Source: Boesenbergia rotunda
Lineage: Eukaryota; Streptophyta; Magnoliopsida; Zingiberales; Zingiberaceae
DNA: 64,000 bases
Reading direction: 5' to 3'
Assembly (NCBI GenBank): GCA_024364735.1
Contig: JAGFNQ010008779.1
Coordinates: forward strand, 34,717 to 98,716
A program made the position numbers and the translations under genes. Of the stretch, positions 45,700-57,713 are shown one piece after another. The notes beneath the pieces are model-generated. The model was given only the letters and a program-made list of their open reading frames with translations, searched no databases and was not told where the DNA came from. Each line of letters starts with the position of its first letter. The stretch's first letter is position 1.

Positions 45700-46175
45700 C
45701 TCAGCCCTCCAAGCTAAGTTTCCATCCACCTTAGCCCTCCAAGCTAAGGATTTTCCATCTAACTCTCCAAGTTGGGAATTTGCACCTAACCCTTCAAGTT
45801 AGGACTTTTCACCTAGCCCTCCAAGCTAGGACTTTTCACCTAGCCCTCCAAGCTAGGACTTTTCACCCAACCCTTCCGAGTTAGAACATCATCCAACCTA
45901 GCCCTCCAAGCTAGGCACCTGACCCTCCAAGCCAGGACTTTTTCACCTAATTCTCCAGGATGGGAATTTGCACCTAACCCTCCAAGTTAGGACTTTTCAC
46001 CTAGCCCTCCAAGCTAGGACTTTTCACCCAACCTTTCCGAATTAGGACTTTTCCAACACCTAGCCTCCCAGACTAGGACTTTTCCAAACACCTAGCCTCC
46101 CAGACTAGGACTTTCAACACCTAACCTCCAGGTTAGGATTTTCCATCACCTAGCCCTCCAGACTAGGATTTTCCA
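45700..46175. repeat. Array of CCTAGCCCTCCAAGCTAGGACTTTTCA-like units
   Basis: About 15 units with 6-bp complementary arms (CCTAGC…GCTAGG, CCTAAC…GTTAGG) spaced 25-30 bp. The same motif type occurs next to family B LTRs at 51490-51570 and 53770-53915. Confidence 0.85.
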
Positions 46176-46551
46176 TACCATGCATGATCCCCGATCAGGA
46201 CTTAATCATAATCAACATGATCAACCTAAACTAAAATCGATGTCAACACCAAAACAACAATCAGGGCCAGACTGCATCAACATTCCTAAGGAACATCCAC
46301 TGGAAAAAGTGGTACGAGAGTCGGTGTACGACGGCTTAGGTCTGACACCACTTGTGTCCGAATCACGAATATCCCGCTGACACAGTACTTTCCTGACATA
46401 CCCTAACACTCCGTACCACAACCACCCCTGCCTGCGTCAGACTGGGCGGCGTCGGTCGGCGTCGATCGACAAGCTGACAGTACACCTGATCATGTCCCCA
46501 CATGAGACAAAAAGATGGCAGATGCGGGGCAGAAACTGTCGACTCCCTCGG

Positions 46552-46559
46552 CTATATAA
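46552..46559 (+). promoter_or_regulatory. TATA box of gypsy-type LTR
   Basis: CTATATAA in the context GGCTATATAAGGTCCTCCGC. Confidence 0.6.
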
Positions 46560-46743
46560 GGTCCTCCGCACTTCACACGCAGGTACGTGCGATAGAATTT
46601 TTGCTACAGTTCTTAGTTCTTCTGCTGCCTTTCTTCCACCGGAGACTGACTTGATCGTCGGAGAGCCTTGCCGGGGACTTCTCCCGGTGGGTTGCTGACG
46701 GTCATCTTTCTTGCAGTTCGGAGCCAGCATCAACGGTACTAGG

Positions 46744-48587
46744 TGTTGGGTATGGCTTGGCGGGTTTTCTAAGCGAATACATGGTCATCCATGAGAGACC
46801 TCTCCATATCCACAGATTAAAAAATTAATCCGAATGGAGACCTATCTCCCATATGACCGTCTCATCATCGTATCAATTGATCCGAGTTACAACTTAGCCA
46901 AACTCAAAGTTCGAACCTTGTAACTCGCCTAACCAATTGACCGCAGAAAAGACGACGAGCGGATCGCCGGTTTTTGTGTTTATTATCGGCGCCCAAAAAA
47001 TTAATTATCAACATTAATTAAGCAATAATTAATCACAAAGATAACTAATTATCATCCACATAAAATAATAGAAACAAGGAACCAAAGAGAAGGGTTATAC
47101 CTTTTCTTTTACCTTTTGATTTTCTATTGTATGACCCTCCCCTCTTGGACATCATGTGGGCGATGATCTACCAAGAACCGGAGTCACCAAGAGCCACCCA
47201 ATCGCCACCTTCTTCCACTAGCCGAAACCCTAGTGCTTGCCCTCCACCTTGCGCCGGCCACAACGAAGGAAGAGAGCTTCCTCAAGCTTGTGCCGCCGGT
47301 CCAACCACCTCCTCCTTGGCCTGCCAAAACCTGCTCCTTGCTCCAAGAAGCTTCCATCCCCAAGAGAGGAAGCAAAGGAAGAGGAAGAGGGTGAAGAAAA
47401 CCGAAACCTAACTTCTCCTCCTCCTTCTTCCAAGTTGCGACGACAAACACCACAACCCGTGCCCTTTTCTCCTTTGTTCCATCGAATCCAGCTAACTCAA
47501 GGAGTGCTCCGACCAAAGGAGAGAAGAGAGGAAGAAGAAACCGAGGGAGAAGAGCTCTCTACCTTCTCCTTCTTCTCCTTGTTGCCACCGGCTACACAAG
47601 AGGGTGTCACAACCCTAGGAGAGAGAAGGGAGAAAGGGGTTTAGGTTTTGGCTTGTTTGACTATTAGATTCCTTGGTTTCATGACACCATGGGATATTTA
47701 TAGGGCTACAATATAGACCATAAGGAGGAGTTGGGTCTTGGCCTGCTAATGGATCCAAACTCGATCCATTAATGAAGAACTATTCCACTAAAGGTTCTCT
47801 ATTGAACTACCTCACCAACCCCCATATTTTCATATGGGCTCTACATATTATGAGTACATTTTCTCCCCGTATTTAAAATATCGAATGCTCGTTGATTAAT
47901 TTAAATTACTGACAATTTTAATTAATCAACCTCTAACTCCTTGACTAGTACCACTCATCCTTATCATCATGTTGGACCAAGTCCACCTGCAGGATTTAAC
48001 ATGATGAACCTTATGAGCTCATCAAGGGGGCATCATCATCCCGACTCACCAGGACACGGATTCCGTCTATAATCAACGACACCCTATGTAAATAATATTA
48101 TTTCTCAACTTACCGGGACTATCAATTTAGCAGAATAAATCTCGCTCATTGGTAAATCAAAGAAATAACTACTAAGTACATGTGCCCGTTATTATATCGG
48201 GATTCAGAGCATGTACTTCCATAATAAATCGAGGTCCAATCCAATTATAAAGTCAGAATAAATTGGATCACCTCTATGTTGGTCCTGCTCAATGCACACA
48301 AAGTACACTAGTGTAATTCTATGGTCAAGATAAACCACACCTAATTACACTACAACCATCCCGATGGTTTGTCTAACTCCATCTCGGTTATAAGCCTCTA
48401 CTTATACTCTGCAAGGGACTGATAACATGATCTTCTGTATGACACCACACACCATATTATCTACAATGTAAAGTGTCAGACAGTTATGCACATACTAATA
48501 TAAACATGCAACAGTGATGTTGTGATTCTCTTTCAAAATATAGATGTTCATGCAGAAAAGGCAAGACTTTTAGTATACATCTTAACA
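46744..48587 (-). mobile_element. Copia LTR (1844 bp), 3' LTR of a decayed minus-strand element
   Basis: Minus strand TGTTAAGATGTATAC…ATACCCAACA, preceded by polypurine tract AAGTGGGAGAT (48588-48598) and by RNase H remnants. A minus-strand TATA (CTATAAATATCCC) lies near 47695. The C/T-rich segment 47100-47640 gives 60-135-codon frames on both strands that I do not accept as genes. Confidence 0.8.
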
Positions 48588-49152
48588 ATCTCCCACTTAT
48601 ACTCAAAGACTCTGCTGTCCTCACAATGTCATATATCTGACTCCCATATCCTCATACATCTAACTCTCATATCCTCCACATGCCTAAAAGCTCTCGCTAT
48701 CAAGGCCTCAGTAAGAGGATTTGTCAGGTTGTCCTTTGATGTAATCTAGGCGATAGCAACTTTTCCTCGCTTGGGTGGTACTTGCGCTATATGTGTTTAC
48801 TCGCCTTATGGGCTCGTGGTTCCTTCGAGTTTGCAACAGCATCACTGTTATCACAACAAATTGTGATAGCTCTGAGCAAACCAAGAATCACATCCAAGTC
48901 CATCTTGAGGTCCCTGAACCATACAGCTTCTTTTTGGTCGCCTCAGAGGTTGCCAACTACTCAGCTTCCATGGTAGAGTCCGCCATGTATTTCTGCTTGA
49001 CACTCCTCCATACTATGGTTCCACCTACTAAAGTAAACACAAAACCCTGAGGAATACTTACTTTTGTCCCTATTCGACTGGAAATCTGAATCCGTATAAC
49101 CCACAGGGAGTAATTGGTCTGCCCGGTAAATCAACATATAATCCCTAGTCAT
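48588..49152 (-). pseudogene. Copia RNase H, C-terminal pol remnant
   Basis: Minus strand 49152-48961 encodes YRADQLLPVGYTDSDFQSNR and DKSKYSSGF, the start of copia RNase H (GYTDSDF). Further on, in shifted frames, come ICCDNSDAVANSKEPRAHKASKHI and KYHPSEE-like blocks, the end of RNase H. Several frameshifts and stops separate them. RNase H removes template RNA during reverse transcription. It is followed by the polypurine tract and LTR as expected. Confidence 0.85.
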
Positions 49153-49630
49153 TCTCAGGCACTAATATATGTTTTACCACAGTTCAATTTTCCTGACCTC
49201 GGTTATTCTGATATCTGCTATCCATGCCCACGGCAAAAATAATTTCACTCATCCCGAGCTCCCCTCATCCCCGACCCCACAATGAGTTGAAGGGATATAA
49301 ATCACGTATCGAGTGACCTCCTAAATTAGAGAATATTTTTTGAACCTCACATTACAGTTGCTTACACCGGCCTCCCAATACCTCGGTTAAACCATGCTCT
49401 AATACAATAACAGAGAACTGGCAAAGCCACTACTTGGAAATAGGTTTCGTCGCTTTCCACTTTGTGGTTAGGATGAAGGCATGTGGTCAAGAGTAGGTAC
49501 CTCATGAAGACCATTAGAAGCATAAACTTCATTGTTCACCAGAGAAGAAGCTACCCCAGAGCTACGTTTATTAGGTTTTCTCAGATTGCCTATTCATTGT
49601 ACAATAAGTTGCAATATTCGCCGGATATGA
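49153..49630 (-). mobile_element. Degenerate copia internal sequence
   Basis: Upstream of the RNase H remnant in the minus orientation, where reverse transcriptase should lie. Short matches only; I cannot read a convincing RT frame. Confidence 0.35.
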
Positions 49631-49716
49631 TGTTAGTAGGAGCCCTAGAGCCAATTATGTGATGATTGACTAGAGACTTTTTGTATCATATTCTATCATT
49701 AATAAAGGCATGTTTG
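49631..49716 (+). mobile_element. Start of a family A LTR (86 bp)
   Basis: TGTTAGTAGGAGCCCTAGAG…AATAAAGGCATGTTTG matches the start of the LTR at 24733 (minus strand) over its whole length, then is cut by the next LTR. Confidence 0.8.
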
Positions 49717-50362
49717 TGTTGGTGCAATCTTAGTTAGGTCAGGGTTGACCTAGTTTGACTAGGCTTGGGTGAGCTTAAGTTTGGATGTTTCGATGTTTGA
49801 TAATGATGTTTGAATGTCGTATGATATCAAGTGGGTCAAGGTTGACTGGAGACTTGACTAGGTGAAGTCCAGGTGGATCGAGGAGATCGTACGCTGGCAT
49901 GGGAAAAGTCCTAGTGGGACTAGGTAAAGTCCAGGTGAATCGGGGAGATTGCATGTTGGCAATGGAAAAAGACCTAGTGGGACTAGGTGAAGTCCAGGTG
50001 GATCGGAGAGATCGCACGCTGGCAAGGTGGAAGTCTACCGAGAGACTAGACCTAACTCGAGGGTTAGGCAAACCTGGTTGGGAATCAGGGTAAGTCCTAG
50101 TTGAGAGCTAGGCAGGAGAATCCAGGTTGGTCAAAGGGGTTGACTGTGAACATAAGTTAGGTTGGACTCAATTGATTGGGTGATCGATTGGATTGTTGTC
50201 TCGCGAGAACAGAAAGGATCTTAATCAATTGGGTAATTGATTAAGAAGGGTCTTAATCAATTAGGTAATTGATTAAGGAGGATCTTAATCAATTGGGTAA
50301 TTGATTAAGGAGAGAGTGAATCGATTGAGTAATCGATTGAGAGAGTTTTGTTGCGAGGACAG
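49717..50362 (+). mobile_element. LTR fragment (family H) with tandem and palindromic repeats
   Basis: Starts TGTTGGTGCAATC. It holds three units of about 62 bp built on GACTAGGTGAAGTCCAGGTG (49855-50040), then an array of dyads with arms CTTAATCAATT/AATTGATTAAG (50215-50310). Cut at 50362 by a family B LTR; the remainder is not found at 58735, so sequence has been lost. Confidence 0.65.
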
Positions 50363-51371
50363 TGTAGGATCGATTATGTCCACTAGAGAGGGGGGGTAAA
50401 TAGCGATTCTTCAGCTTGTTCTTCCTACGTTGTTAGTATACGCAAGCGGAAACAATAATAATAAACATAAACAACAAAGATAGCACTGCTAACAAACCGG
50501 TTTACTTGGTATCCACCCCCGACGGGTGACTAATCCAAGAATCCGTCGGTGGATCAATCCCTGGATAACCTCCGGCGAGCTCTCGTCGCTCCATGTGGGT
50601 GGAGAAACCTCGCCACAGCACCTTGACACGACCTGAGCACAAAGACTTCTATCTTGCCTTTAACCAAGACAAGATTCGTCAAGAATCTCAACCACCACGA
50701 AGTCCTCTTTAAATAGGACTCGGGCTGAAACCCTCGCCACCAGTCGACTGCCAATTTACCAGTCGACTAGTCTAACCTTAATTGCTAGCCAACGGCTAAT
50801 TTTCGGGGTTACCAGTCGACTGCCATTTTACCAGTCGACTGGTCCAGCCCCGAAATCATTCTGTGAGTTTTATCAATCGACTGCCTCTTAGGCAGTCGAC
50901 TGCCCCACTCACACGCCTAGGGTTTCCCTTCCCGAGTACACTTCTCTCAGCACTCAACCCCTAGGATTCCTCGAGTACAATCATACAGCACTCGTACCCT
51001 CACGACTCGACTAACTCCTCATCCGCAGCCTCGACTATTGCCTTCGCGCCCTCTTCATCTTCGGCTCCCGTCCCTCGGATGCACGCAAGCCTCCAGCTTG
51101 CCTCTATGCCATCCTTCACGCATGCCTCGAAGTCCGCGCCTATCAGCTCATCGTCCCTGCTCTCTAAGGTCCCTCGGGTGCACACAAGCCTCCAGCTTGT
51201 CTCCATGCCACCCTTCACCGTACCGAGGTCATCCAGTCAAGTCCATATGTGTAACCTGTACAACCTGCACACTCACCATACACATATAAAACACAAGGGT
51301 AAACCTAACTTAAACCCTTTGCCCAAACATCAAAACACTTGGTCACTCCAGACCACAGATTGCCTCAAAAA
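50363..51371 (-). mobile_element. Family B LTR, copy 1 of a three-LTR array
   Basis: Its minus-strand end …CATAATCGATCCTACA and CAGTCGACTG cluster (50741-50905) upstream of a TATA box (CCTATTTAAA, 50708-50717) match the LTRs at 52640 and 57714. Its start is degraded (TTTTGAGGCAATC). Frames of 60-114 codons inside are not genes. Confidence 0.82.
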
Positions 51372-52639
51372 TCTCTCCCTTTTTATGTTTGGCAATACGT
51401 TTAAGTTAGGGAAAGTAAAATAGTAGTCAATAGCAAAAACAATGCTAAAACAAATGCATATGCAATGCATACATGAATCCTATCCCAAGGCATCCTACAC
51501 CTAACCCTCTAAGTTAGGATTTTCCGCACCTAAAGTTAGGATTTTTCACACCTAACTTCCCACAGTTAGGACTTTTCAACAAAACTGGGGTTTTTAGAGC
51601 TTCTTCCAAGCTCCCCTTACATTGGACTTACAAAGGCTTTTTAAGAACCTCTCCAAGGTCCCCCTTACGCCAAGAATAGAGCAACCATGCTCCCCCTTAA
51701 TCTCAACTCCCCCTAAACCTAGAGTTTCTTGCAAAGGTATGTTTGGTTTCCCAACTTAAACCCAAACTTCTCCCCCTTTGCCTAACATCAAAAAGAACTT
51801 AACAATATCCCAATTATTGGTTCTTTTAATGCCTAATGATCATAAACAATGTGTACTAGCCCCCATACACTTGTTTTGCATCATTTGGACACATACCCAG
51901 CTGTTGATACAAAATTCAGCCTTTACCAGTCGACTGCCCCCCAGGGCAGTCGACTGATACTCCGAAAATCAGAATTTCAGCTTTTCTGATAGAATTCAGA
52001 AATGCGCCAGAAATTTCACAAATCTCTAAAAATTCTTAAATTTTGTAGAGACATTTGTGGTACCCATACCTACTTGGGGAAAATACATTTCAAAATGTAT
52101 CTATCACCATTCCCAAGTTTGACACAAAACCCAAAATTAGCAAAAAGGTTCACTCAAACCTTAACCAAAAGTCCTAGTTTTGGTTTCCCCATGATGTCTC
52201 TGCTCATACCACTCCACAATGCATCCCTAGCATTGATTTATATGAAATTTTCACACCAAAAAACAACCTTCATGTTATATGACCCCAATGTCACATTTTC
52301 ATGCATGAAACTTAAAAACACCGTGCCAAAACCCAAGAATTGAGACTCAAGTCCGTCTCCAATTCTTTTGGCACATCCTATGGTTCATTTAGACCTCTAG
52401 GAGGAACCCTCCTAAGATCCATTCATCATATATCTCAAAGGCTCCTAAAGCTCCCCCTTGAGCTCTTAGCCCTAGCCACCTCCCTAGATGACTCAACCAT
52501 CACTAGGCCACATCGGTGTTCCACCGGTAACTCTTGGCCTACAAACTTGACACTCTTAACCTTAGACGCCTCGTCTTTGGTTAAGTCATTCTTTTTCCCT
52601 TTAAATGACATTTCCTTGCCATTTTTTGACTCCCCCTTC
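51372..52639 (-). mobile_element. Family B internal fragment between LTR 1 and LTR 2
   Basis: Begins with the polypurine-side sequence (TCTCTCCCTTTTTATG) and runs through non-coding 3' sequence matching 53660-54760. It ends in a short piece equal to the start of the gag tail (compare 52505-52639 with 56080-56210). The rest of gag and the PBS are missing. Confidence 0.75.
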
Positions 52640-53655
52640 TGTAGGATCGTGTGTGTCCGCTAGAGGGGGGGTGAATAGCGATTTTCGGATCGTTCTTTGT
52701 ACCTGCGTTGTTAGTTGCACAGCGAAAACAATAATAAAGAAAACAAATAACGCTAACAAAAGAATTTACATGGTATCCACCCCGGCCGGGTGACTAATCC
52801 AAGAATCCGTCGGTGGATCACTCCCCGGATAACCTCCGGCTAGCTCTCATCGCTCCTTGTGGGTGGAGAAACCTCACCACAACATCTTGAGAACCTCTAA
52901 GCACAAAGACTACTGTTTGCCCTTAACCAAGACAAAACTCGTCAAATATCTCAGCCACCACGAAGTCCTCTTTAAATAGGACTCGGGCTGAAACCCTCGC
53001 TACCAGTCGACTGGCCCGAGGGCAGTCGACTGGTGCCAGCCAAATTTGACCGTTGCACCCCAACGTTCGAATTCTCAGCCAACTCACCAGCCACTACCAG
53101 TCGACTGCCGACTGGTCCCAAGGCTGAGACCATTCTGTGAGTTCCATCAGTCGACTGCCCCCAGGCCAGTCGACTGGTCTACTCACCCACCTAAGATTAC
53201 CCTTCCTGAGTACATTCCACTTCGCACTCAAACCCTAGGATTTCCCGAGTACAATCACACAGCACTTGTACTCTCACGACTCGACTGACTCCTCCTCCAT
53301 AACCTTGACTGTTGCCTTCGCGCCCTCTTCATCTTCGGCCCTCGTCCCTCTGATGCGAACGCAAGCCTCTAGCTTGCCTCCATGCCACCCTTTACGTACG
53401 CCTCGAAGTCCGTTCCCATCAGCTCATCGTCCCTGCTCTCCAAGGTCCCTCGGGTGCACACAAGCCTCCAGCTTGTCTCCATACCACCCTTCACCGTACT
53501 GAGGCCATCCAGTCAAGTCCATATGTGTAACATGTACATCCTGCACACTCAACATACACATATGAAATAACAAGGGTAAACCTAACTTAAACCCTTTGCC
53601 CAAACATCAAAACCTATGGTCACTCCGGACCATCTTGGGGCTGATTGCTCCAACA
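52640..53655 (-). mobile_element. Family B LTR, copy 2 (1016 bp)
   Basis: TGTTGGAGCAATC…GATCCTACA on the minus strand. Serves as the 3' LTR of the gag-bearing unit; followed on the other side by a polypurine tract (AAAAAGGGGGAGATTG at 53656-53670). Confidence 0.88.
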
Positions 53656-55989
53656 ATCTCCCCCTTTTTGATGTTTGACAATCCGTTTAAGTTAGGGAAA
53701 ACAAAACAGTAGTCAATGGCAAAAATAATGCATATGCAATGCATGGATGGATCCTATCCCAAGGCATCCCACACCTAACCATCCAAGTTAGGACTTTTTC
53801 ACACCTAGCCCTCCAAGCTAGGACTTTTCACACCTAACTCTCCAAGTTAGGATTTTCTACACCTAGCCGTCCAAGCTAGGAATTTCATCACCTAACCCTC
53901 CAAGTTAGGATTTTCTCCAAAATGGGCTTTTTAACGCTTCTACCAAGCTCCCCCTACATTGGACTTACAAAGGCTTTTTAAGAACCTCTCCAAGGTTCCC
54001 CTTACGCCAAGAATGGAGCAACCATGCTCCCCCTTAACCTTAGCTCCCCCTAAACCTAGGGTTTCTAGCAAAGGTAAGTTTGGTTTCCCAACTTAAACCC
54101 AAACTTCTCCCCCTTTGCCATACATCAAAAAAAGACCTCAATAATATCTCAATTATTGGTTCTTTAAATCCCTAATGGTCCTAAACACAGTGTACTAACC
54201 CCCTATACACTTGTTTTACACCATTTGGACACCAAACCAGCTACTGATACACAAATCAGCCTGGGCAGTCGACTGCCAAAATGGCCAGTCGACTGATACT
54301 CTGAAAGTCTGTTTTCTGGCCGAATTTCAGAAACACGCCAGAAATTCCACAATTCTCCAAAAATTCCCAAATTTCATGGAGAACTTTGTGGTACCCATAC
54401 CTACTTGGGATAAATACATTTCACCATGTATCTATCACCGTTCCCAAGTTGGACACAAAACCCAAAACTAGCTAAAAACTTCAATCAAACCTTGACCTAA
54501 AGTCCTAGTTTTGGTTTCCTCTCGATGTTACTGTCAATACCAACCCACAATGCATCCCTAGCATTGATTTACATGGCAATTACACATCAAAAACCAACCT
54601 TCATGCTATATGACCTCAATGTCATATTTCAATGCATGAAACTCAAAGACACCGTGCCAAAATCCAAGAATTGAGACTCAAGTCCGTCTCCAATTCTTTT
54701 GGCACATCCCATGGTCCATCTAGACCTCTAGGAACAACCCTCCTAAGGTCCATTCACCATACATCCCAAAATTTTCTTGTTATGAAAATTAAGGCAACCA
54801 AGGAGGCAACCTCCCTCTTAACCTATGCCTTCTCCCAATTTTCATTTACCTAGGTGAAGTTCTACCCACTTAACACCCTAGACTCAAATTAGGTTCTACC
54901 CAACCTAACACCCAAGTTCTTCTCCCTTGGACACCATTAAAGGCTTGCTTCCAAGCAACCTTACCCCTAGTGCCAAAAGAACTCAACTAAACCTTGAACA
55001 TGTCTAAAAGATTGCAAGCATATTTGCTAGGATATACCCTATCCTAGAAAAATATATTTCCATGAAAAATACAAATGTGCTTGACTTTTGGTACAATCTA
55101 ATTTCCTTAAAGATTTGACATTTGTATCAACCTTCAAATGTATCTCTAATTCCATGTGTTTGTTAAAGCTAACCATCATAATTAGACACATGGAATTGTC
55201 CCCAATTCTTTTCTTTTCAATATTTGTCCGTACTATGATGAATTTTCCTTCTTCCCATCACTTATCAAACTTCCTTGATTTTCAAAAATGTCAATAAAAC
55301 CTTATTAAATCATGGGGTAACACTCTAGTTAAGGAATATGAACTTATAATCAAGACTTTTAATCCAAAGTCATATCCTATAATCCACATTTGAATTTTCA
55401 ACATCCAAAATGGATTTTGTCCTTAAACCTACTGACCAGTCGACTGCCCCTGAGGCAGTCGACTGGCAAACCTTACAGAATGGTCTCGGGGCTGAATTCA
55501 CTTCGGACCAGTCGACTGCCCCCAAGGCAGTCGACTGATACCTGAATTTCAGGTTTTCAGTCCCAATTTCAGTAATGCCTAGTTAATTCCATAAATCTCC
55601 AAAAATTATGAAATTTCATGGGGAGATTTGTGGGGCCAATGTCTACTTGGGAAAAATACGTTTCCAAACGAATGTACTCCGGATCCCAAGATTGGCACGA
55701 AACTCAACTCTTCCTAAATTGTATCAATTAGACTTTTCCCAAAAGTTCTAATTTTGACTTTTCCTTAATGTATCCTCTTATCCTTGATCATAAGTCATTT
55801 CTATCATTGAAATATATGATTTTTATCCACTAAAGCCTAATTTTACCAATTATAACCTCATTTTCACCTTTTTCTCCCTACATTCCCTTTTTAATGCGCC
55901 AAAACCTAGGATTAAGACTTACCCAAGTCTTCCAACCCTTTTTGGCACATTTTACCTAATTTCCTATAGGAGAAACTCTTGAGATCCAC
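53656..55989 (-). mobile_element. Long non-coding 3' region of the gag-only family B element
   Basis: 2.3 kb without recognisable protease, integrase, reverse transcriptase or RNase H. Contains CCTAACCCTCCAAGTTAGG-like dyads (53770-53915), scattered CAGTCGACTG pairs (54270, 55440, 55505) and a partial tandem repetition of the CTCCAAAAATT…CTACTTGGG block (54350, 55595). Confidence 0.75.
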
Positions 55990-57576
55990 TTACCATAGAT
56001 CCCAAAGGCTCCTAGAACTCCCCCTTGAGCTTTGAGCCCTAGCCACCTCCCTAGGTGACCTAAGAAACACTAGACCACACCGGTGTTCCCCCGGTGACTC
56101 TTGGCCTATAAAATTGACCTTCTTAACCTTGGACACCTTGTCCTTGGTTAAGTCACTCTTTTTACCTTTGGATGGCATTCCCTTGCCATCCTTGGACTTT
56201 CCCTCCTTACCATGATTGTATGCCTCCCCAGCATACTTCTTTTTGTTGGCCTTAGAGGGCTTAGACCGGTAGCCCAAGCCCGATCTATCATAGTTGGGTT
56301 TTATGCTACCCAACACCATGTCTAAGCCCTTAGATCCAACCGTGAATCTATCTAGGGTCTTTTCTAATGTATCAAGTCTTGCCCTCAAGGCTTGATTTTC
56401 CCTCTCTAGAGTTCTAACCCTAGAACCCATATGTCCACCTTGGACATTCCTAGGCCTATCCATTTTCCTAGGCACATTCCTTCCCTTCTTAGGATTAGTG
56501 CCATGATCCTTAGGTACAAAGGTCCTAGATTTACTATCATGCATGTCTTTCTTAGGGTTATAATCTACCTTATTAACCCTAGTCCTATCATTGTATCTAA
56601 ATCCAAAATTATGCACCATTAAACATTTTTCATGAAACCTAGCATGCATGGAGGGATGATTAACCTTATTTTTAAAATGCAAGGAGGAACTTAAATTTGA
56701 ATTAACCTTTGGTTTAAGGTTAGGAGTTACCTTCCTTACCTTTGGAGTCCCTCCTTGATGTGGGCCTCTTCTCTTCTTCCTTTCTTCTTTCTCCCATCTC
56801 CTCAAGTGCTCCATCTTCTTGAGCTCTCCACTCTTTGGGCACTTCGTGTGGTAGTGCCCTAACTCACCACACGTGAAGTATCTAATTTTCTTCCTCCTAT
56901 CTTGGACTCCTCCATTCCTACAATCCACGTTAGATTTAAAAGAGTTTGACATTAATTTAGATTTTACCTCCTTTTTACCTAGTGGGCACTTGTCCTTGTA
57001 GTGCCCCTTTTTATTGCATCCAAAGCATGTAATATGGTCCTTGGCTCTTGCTTTGGTGGAGGTGGAGGCTAGGTTGACTTCTTCTTCAACCTTGGATGAG
57101 GTGGATGCTTCCTCTTGATCTGGGATTGATGAGGGTCTCTCCTCCCTCTCAATTCTTGAACTTGATACTTCCTCTTCCCTTGATGAGGTTGACGATCTCT
57201 CACTCAATTCCTCTACCTCACTTGAGGATGTTGACACTTCTCCTCCTTTTTCCTTCTCTTGGACCATCGAATCCACTTCTTTTGATTCTTCCACTATTTT
57301 GACTTGTGTAAATTTCTCATGATACTTTTCCAATTTGCTCCACAATTCACATGCATTTTGATATGCCCCTACACAACTCAAAATTTCGTTAGGCACAATA
57401 TCAATCAAAATACCCATTACCTTCTCATTGGCCCGAAATTGTTCTTGTTGCTCTTTGTCCCAATATCTAGGACGAAGCCTCTTTCCGTGCTTGTCCTTTG
57501 GAACTTTGAAGGGCTCTTCAAGTGCGACTCTACATTCCCACTCCATCGCGAACCACGTCTCCATTCTCGACTTCAA
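55990..57576 (-). CDS. Gag-like protein with zinc knuckle, gag-only copia element (528 codons)
   Basis: Opens as copia gag (FAMEWECRVALEEPF; FRANEKVMGILIDIVPNEIL; CELWSKLEKYHE), then a long Ser/Glu linker. A CCHC knuckle, CFGCNKKGHYKDKC, follows, then a second, YFTCGELGHYHTKC, whose first Cys is Tyr. The C-terminal third is Lys/Arg-rich with a coiled-coil stretch (VRTLERENQALRARLDTLEK). The frame has no ATG at its start: the expected N-terminus (PPAYDHEDFGY, about 57580-57640) is in another frame, implying a one-base deletion near 57577. It sits just inside the PBS and is not followed by pol. It probably formed RNA-packaging particles with enzymes from a partner element. Confidence 0.82.
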   Translation of the reverse strand: MKSRMETWFAMEWECRVALEEPFKVPKDKHGKRLRPRYWDKEQQEQFRANEKVMGILIDIVPNEILSCVGAYQNACELWSKLEKYHEKFTQVKIVEESKEVDSMVQEKEKGGEVSTSSSEVEELSERSSTSSREEEVSSSRIEREERPSSIPDQEEASTSSKVEEEVNLASTSTKARAKDHITCFGCNKKGHYKDKCPLGKKEVKSKLMSNSFKSNVDCRNGGVQDRRKKIRYFTCGELGHYHTKCPKSGELKKMEHLRRWEKEERKKRRGPHQGGTPKVRKVTPNLKPKVNSNLSSSLHFKNKVNHPSMHARFHEKCLMVHNFGFRYNDRTRVNKVDYNPKKDMHDSKSRTFVPKDHGTNPKKGRNVPRKMDRPRNVQGGHMGSRVRTLERENQALRARLDTLEKTLDRFTVGSKGLDMVLGSIKPNYDRSGLGYRSKPSKANKKKYAGEAYNHGKEGKSKDGKGMPSKGKKSDLTKDKVSKVKKVNFIGQESPGEHRCGLVFLRSPREVARAQSSRGSSRSLWDLW

Positions 57577-57699
57577 TACCCGAAATCTTCATGGTCGTAG
57601 GCCGGTGGAGTGTAGATGTCATCCCCAACTTATCTTCCATTTTCTTTTCCCTCTAGCGTGTGCTCCCTCGGCGGTTAGTCCGATCAAGAGCGGTCCTTC

Positions 57700-57711
57700 G
57701 CTCTGATACCA
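57700..57711 (-). other. Primer-binding site of the gag-only family B element
   Basis: The minus strand reads TGGTATCAGAGC two bases after the 5' LTR end (…CCTACA AT), a perfect Met-tRNA match. Confidence 0.92.
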
Positions 57712-57713
57712 AT

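Larger units (their letters stand above)
44015..46282 (-). mobile_element. Solo LTR (2268 bp) with hairpin arrays, TSD TTCCT
   Basis: Minus strand TGTTGATGCAGTC…GTTCCCAACA, flanked by TTCCT at 44010-44014 and 46283-46287. The end region AGGGGGGGTGAATA-type (44036-44050) is shared with families B and I. It contains two different dyad arrays (45030-45690 and 45700-46175). No PBS or coding region. Confidence 0.85.
43384..46743 (+). mobile_element. Gypsy-type LTR, split by the solo LTR at 44015-46282
   Basis: Segments 43384-44014 and 46288-46743 join once the insert and one TTCCT are removed. It starts TGTGACCCTCGGC after a purine-rich tract and carries a TATA box at 46552 followed by a G/C-rich leader. 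It is cut at 46743 by a minus-strand copia LTR. The gypsy assignment rests on LTR style only. Confidence 0.5.

Noticed and set aside
47127..47644. Pro/Ser-rich frames of 94-135 codons
   Set aside because: Within a copia LTR, C/T-rich composition, open on both strands.
53656..55989. Hidden pol genes in the family B element
   Set aside because: I looked for integrase, RT and RNase H motifs on the minus strand and saw none; frames are short and A/T-rich.
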